Of a DNA stretch of 61,647 bases, positions 58,996 through 61,647 are shown one piece after another. The notes beneath the pieces are model-generated. The model saw nothing but the letters and a program-made list of their open reading frames with translations. It made no database searches and had not been told where the DNA came from. A program made the translations under genes and the position numbers. The first letter of the stretch is position 1; each line of letters begins with the position of its first letter. The stretch is from Lachnospiraceae bacterium (GTDB lineage: Bacteria; Bacillota; Clostridia; Lachnospirales; Lachnospiraceae), in assembly GCA_021202075.1 (NCBI GenBank), contig JAJQDT010000044.1:89620-151266 (forward strand), in the 5' to 3' direction.

Positions 58996-61077
58996 ATGCC
59001 GGAATCAAATACATCAAATTCATCCTATAGAAGAAGCGGCCCACCAATGCGAAGAGGCCCGATGGGCGGCAGAGGCCCGATGGGAGGCGGCCCGATGGGC
59101 GGCATGGGAGGCGGGAAAGCTAAGGATACGAGAGGTGCCCTTGGAAAGCTGATCGGCTATTGCAGAAGCCAGGCGGGAATTATTCTGTTTGCACTGCTGC
59201 TTGCCGCTGCCGGCGCGGTCTTTACCATCATCGGACCGGATCAGATCAGCCGCCTGACGGACTATATATATGACGGGCTCTCCGGCGGCGTCTCCTCTGA
59301 GGAGATGGCGGAGGATATCCAGAACCAGATCGCGAGCGGCGAGATCAATATCATGGACTACCTGCCGGAAGGTACGAGCATGGAAGACTTAAGTGAACTG
59401 GATCTTACGGATACGGACAGCGAGCTTACGAAGGAGATTTTTAACAACATTACTTTAAGTGAAGAATACCAGGAAGCCCATGCGGACGACGGCATCGACA
59501 TGGACGGGATCCTGGGCGTGGCTTTGTTGCTGGTCGGCATATATCTCGCAAGCGCCGTCTGTAACTTCGTCCAGCATTTTATCATGCAGACTGTCACGCA
59601 GCGGACTGCAAAACGCCTGCGTGGGGATATCAGCACCAAGATCAACCGGCTGCCCTTGAAATACTATTCCGGCAACGCCGCGGGCGATGTGCTCTCCCGC
59701 ATGACGAACGATGTGGATATGATCGGGCAGGCGATGTCGAACAGCCTGTCAAACCTGGTCACCGCAGTCGCGCAGTTTATCGGCTGCCTGATTATGATGT
59801 ATTACACCAACTGGATCATGGCGACGACGACCGTCCTCGCGACCATCATCGGGCTTGTCCTCATGGTCGTGATCATGAGCCACTCCCAGAAATACTTCAC
59901 CGCCCGCCAGGAGAGCCTGGGCGACCTGAATGGCTACATTGAAGAAATGTACAGCGGCCACGACGTCATCCGCATTTCCAACGCGGAGGATGAGGTAAAG
60001 GAAACCTTCAACTCTCTGAACCTGGCAGTGAAAAACGCGAACTTCCGCTCGCAGTTTTTATCCGGCCTGATGCAGCCTCTGATGACCTTTATCGGGAATT
60101 TAGGGTATGTGGCCGTCTGCGTGGTGGGCGCATCACAGATCATCAATGGGAACATCACGTTCGGCGTGATCACGGCGTTCCTGATTTATACCCGCCTGTT
60201 CGAGTCGCCGCTGCGCCAGATCTCCCAGGCCATGACACAGGTGCAGTCCTGCGCGGCCGCCTCGGAGCGTGTCTTCGAGTTCCTCGCGGAGGAGGAGATG
60301 AAGGATGAGTCCGCCAAGACGAAGCGCATCGACCATGTGCGCGGGGAAGTGGAATTCCGGAATGTGAAATTTGCGTACCCGAACGCGCCGGAGAAGGAGA
60401 TCATCCACGATTTCAGCGTGACTGTAAAACCGGGCCAGAAGGCCGCGATCGTCGGGCCGACCGGCGCGGGCAAGACCACGATGGTCAACCTGCTGATGCG
60501 GTTCTTTGAGACGACCGGCGGGAGCATCCTCATCGATGGCGTCCCGACCACCGACATCCCGAGGGAAAATGTACACAGTCAGTTCGGCATGGTGCTGCAG
60601 GACACCTGGCTGTTCGCGGGGACTGTCCGTGAGAACCTTCTGTACAATACCGAGGGCGTCACGGAAGAGCAGATGATCGAAGCCTGCAAGGCCTGCGGCA
60701 TCCATAATTTCATCTCGGCACTGCCGCACGGCTATGACTCCGTCTTAAGCGACAACACCGCGATCTCCGCCGGCCAGAAGCAGCTGATGACGATCGCCAG
60801 GGCAATGATCCAGAACAGCCCGATGCTGATCCTGGACGAGGCTACATCGAGCGTCGATACAAAGACCGAGATGATTACCCAGCAGGCGATGGATAAGCTG
60901 ACCGACAAGCGCACCAGCTTCGTGATCGCCCACCGGCTCTCCACGATCAAGAACGCCGACATCATCCTGGTGATGCGCGACGGCGATATCGTCGAGCAGG
61001 GCAGCCACGAAGAGCTGCTTGCGCAGAACGGGTTCTACGCGGAGCTGTATAACAGTCAATTTGAACAGGTTTCTTAA
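58996..61077 (+). CDS. ABC exporter subunit with canonical ATP site
   Basis: A 693-residue half-transporter. The first ~40 residues are Gly/Met/Pro/Arg-rich (MRRGPMGGRGPMGG). After the first membrane helix comes an unusually long acidic extracellular loop (~85-165). The nucleotide-binding domain is canonical: GPTGAGKTTMVNLL, SAGQKQLM as signature variant, LILDEATSSVDT and IAHRLST. It pairs with the preceding degenerate subunit. AAGGAGG lies 10 bases before the ATG. The cargo (drug, peptide or lipid) cannot be told from sequence. Confidence 0.94.
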   Translation: MPESNTSNSSYRRSGPPMRRGPMGGRGPMGGGPMGGMGGGKAKDTRGALGKLIGYCRSQAGIILFALLLAAAGAVFTIIGPDQISRLTDYIYDGLSGGVSSEEMAEDIQNQIASGEINIMDYLPEGTSMEDLSELDLTDTDSELTKEIFNNITLSEEYQEAHADDGIDMDGILGVALLLVGIYLASAVCNFVQHFIMQTVTQRTAKRLRGDISTKINRLPLKYYSGNAAGDVLSRMTNDVDMIGQAMSNSLSNLVTAVAQFIGCLIMMYYTNWIMATTTVLATIIGLVLMVVIMSHSQKYFTARQESLGDLNGYIEEMYSGHDVIRISNAEDEVKETFNSLNLAVKNANFRSQFLSGLMQPLMTFIGNLGYVAVCVVGASQIINGNITFGVITAFLIYTRLFESPLRQISQAMTQVQSCAAASERVFEFLAEEEMKDESAKTKRIDHVRGEVEFRNVKFAYPNAPEKEIIHDFSVTVKPGQKAAIVGPTGAGKTTMVNLLMRFFETTGGSILIDGVPTTDIPRENVHSQFGMVLQDTWLFAGTVRENLLYNTEGVTEEQMIEACKACGIHNFISALPHGYDSVLSDNTAISAGQKQLMTIARAMIQNSPMLILDEATSSVDTKTEMITQQAMDKLTDKRTSFVIAHRLSTIKNADIILVMRDGDIVEQGSHEELLAQNGFYAELYNSQFEQVS

Positions 61078-61096
61078 TGCAACTGATTTACCAATA

Positions 61097-61135
61097 CGGA
61101 TAGGGGTGAGAACTCCCCCTATCCGATTTATTTTC
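61097..61135 (+). terminator. Terminator after the ABC exporter
   Basis: CGGATAGGGG pairs with CCCCTATCCG across a short loop, followed by a T-rich stretch. Confidence 0.75.
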
Positions 61136-61147
61136 ACTTACGTCCTC

Positions 61148-61505
61148 TCAGTCACGATCCACTTCTTTCTTAATAATCACACCGGTAGTTGCGTTGATCT
61201 CGTAGTCATATTCGTAGCCGGAGCAGTCAAAGTTGACTTCATATACGACAACTCCATTTTCCCAGTCAAATTCAACTTCCAGATCATATACGGCTGATTC
61301 GTTCACACCGGCATCCTTAAGAGCGATGGATTTCGCTTTCGTACTGCTGATATAGCTGCCGGAAGAGGTGCTGCTGCCGTGCCCGAGCTGCCGGCCTGTT
61401 TTGTGGTTGCCTTGCAGACATCGGAGAAATCACCATAATAGTTTACTCCATCGGACCCTTCGTACAGGCGCGTACTTTAAATTTATAAGTGGCTCCTGCT
61501 GACAG
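61148..61505 (-). pseudogene. Fn3-PepSY exported protein gene with two frameshifts, incomplete
   Basis: On the minus strand three frames in succession encode one recognisable protein. First comes SAGATYKFKVRACTKG, a fibronectin-III-like strand. After a shift near 61461 comes DGVNYYGDFSDVCKATTKQ. After a shift near 61378 comes a PepSY domain (AKSIALKDAGVNESAVYDLE ... YEYDYEINATTGVIIKK), ending at 61148. No start is visible within the open part. The two single-base shifts within ~85 bp could be real decay or sequencing errors. Confidence 0.7.
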
Positions 61506-61520
61506 CCGTATTAATTGTCG

Positions 61521-61549
61521 TTGACATTCTCCGCCCCAGCCATTAAAAT
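61521..61549 (+). promoter_or_regulatory. Sigma-A type promoter for the terminal response regulator
   Basis: TTGACA (61521-61526) and TAAAAT (61544-61549) with a 17-bp spacer, 75 bp before the start of the last gene. Confidence 0.75.
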
Positions 61550-61623
61550 CAAAAAAGCGGAATGATTACGACAATGCATCAAAGAGTGATGCAGAACATG
61601 AAAAGGAAAGAACGGTGGATATC

Positions 61624-61647
61624 ATGAGAATTCTTCTGGCAGAAGAT
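61624..61647 (+). CDS. Response regulator, 5' end only
   Basis: The last eight codons read MRILLAED, the usual first strand and acidic pair of a response-regulator receiver domain. GGAAAG and GGTGG lie upstream of the ATG and a good promoter precedes. The rest is outside the window. PepSY-domain proteins and two-component systems often neighbour each other. Confidence 0.6.

Overview
The window looks like a chromosomal segment of an anaerobic, spore-forming member of the Firmicutes, most likely Lachnospiraceae or a close clostridial relative. The evidence is AGGAGG-type ribosome binding sites before most genes, a cotJABC spore-coat operon, adjacent ispH and ribosomal protein S1 genes, a rubrerythrin, a CbiK-type anaerobic cobalamin pathway, and a tmRNA tag ending in NLAYAA. 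This assignment is inference; no 16S rRNA is present.

Layout. 1-5.9 kb: housekeeping genes lepB (3' part), rnhB, yraN, pgeF, rpsO and pnp. 6-9.5 kb, minus strand: a small alarmone synthetase, aroA and tyrA. 9.7-18.6 kb: a diguanylate cyclase, tmRNA (ssrA), a two-component system, a HI0933-type flavoprotein, cmk, ispH and S1. 18.7-25 kb, minus strand: a YprB-like nuclease, apbE, a D-Ala-D-Ala carboxypeptidase, galE and a PHP phosphatase. 25-29 kb: gap, pgk and tpiA. 29-33.3 kb: a secreted 5'-nucleotidase, a secreted CHAP/Ig-like protein and rubrerythrin. 33.8-49.4 kb: a tetrapyrrole and cobalamin block (cbiK, hemA, hemC, cobA-hemD, hemB, hemL, cobU, cobS, a second CobU-like gene, cbiB), interrupted by an RlmI-like methyltransferase, a low-molecular-weight phosphatase and rarA. 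49.5-53.9 kb: cotJABC and a FeoA-FeoB fusion. 53.9-61.6 kb: an accessory zone with mobile-element remnants, two TetR regulators, Lon and rhomboid fragments, a heterodimeric ABC exporter, a frameshifted Fn3-PepSY gene and the first codons of a response regulator.

The hem/cob genes together make 5-aminolevulinate from glutamyl-tRNA, build uroporphyrinogen III, methylate it, insert cobalt, and later attach the lower-ligand side chain and nucleotide loop of B12. No precorrin-2 oxidase is visible here.

The most unusual signal is structural. Many conserved enzymes (AroA, HI0933, ApbE, HemC, CobA-HemD, HemB, HemL, both CobU proteins, CbiB, RlmI) are longer than usual because they carry in-frame, low-complexity, hydrophilic insertions in loops. 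One of these is a fourfold 15-residue tandem repeat. Intergenic DNA carries several dispersed repeat families: a ~120-bp element with conserved ends, a REP-like multi-hairpin unit, hairpins whose stems differ while the loop is conserved, tandem 24-bp palindromes, and a ~150-bp nested-stem element directly before ispH with a decayed partial copy next to it. These repeats and the loop insertions are the best candidates for something undescribed.
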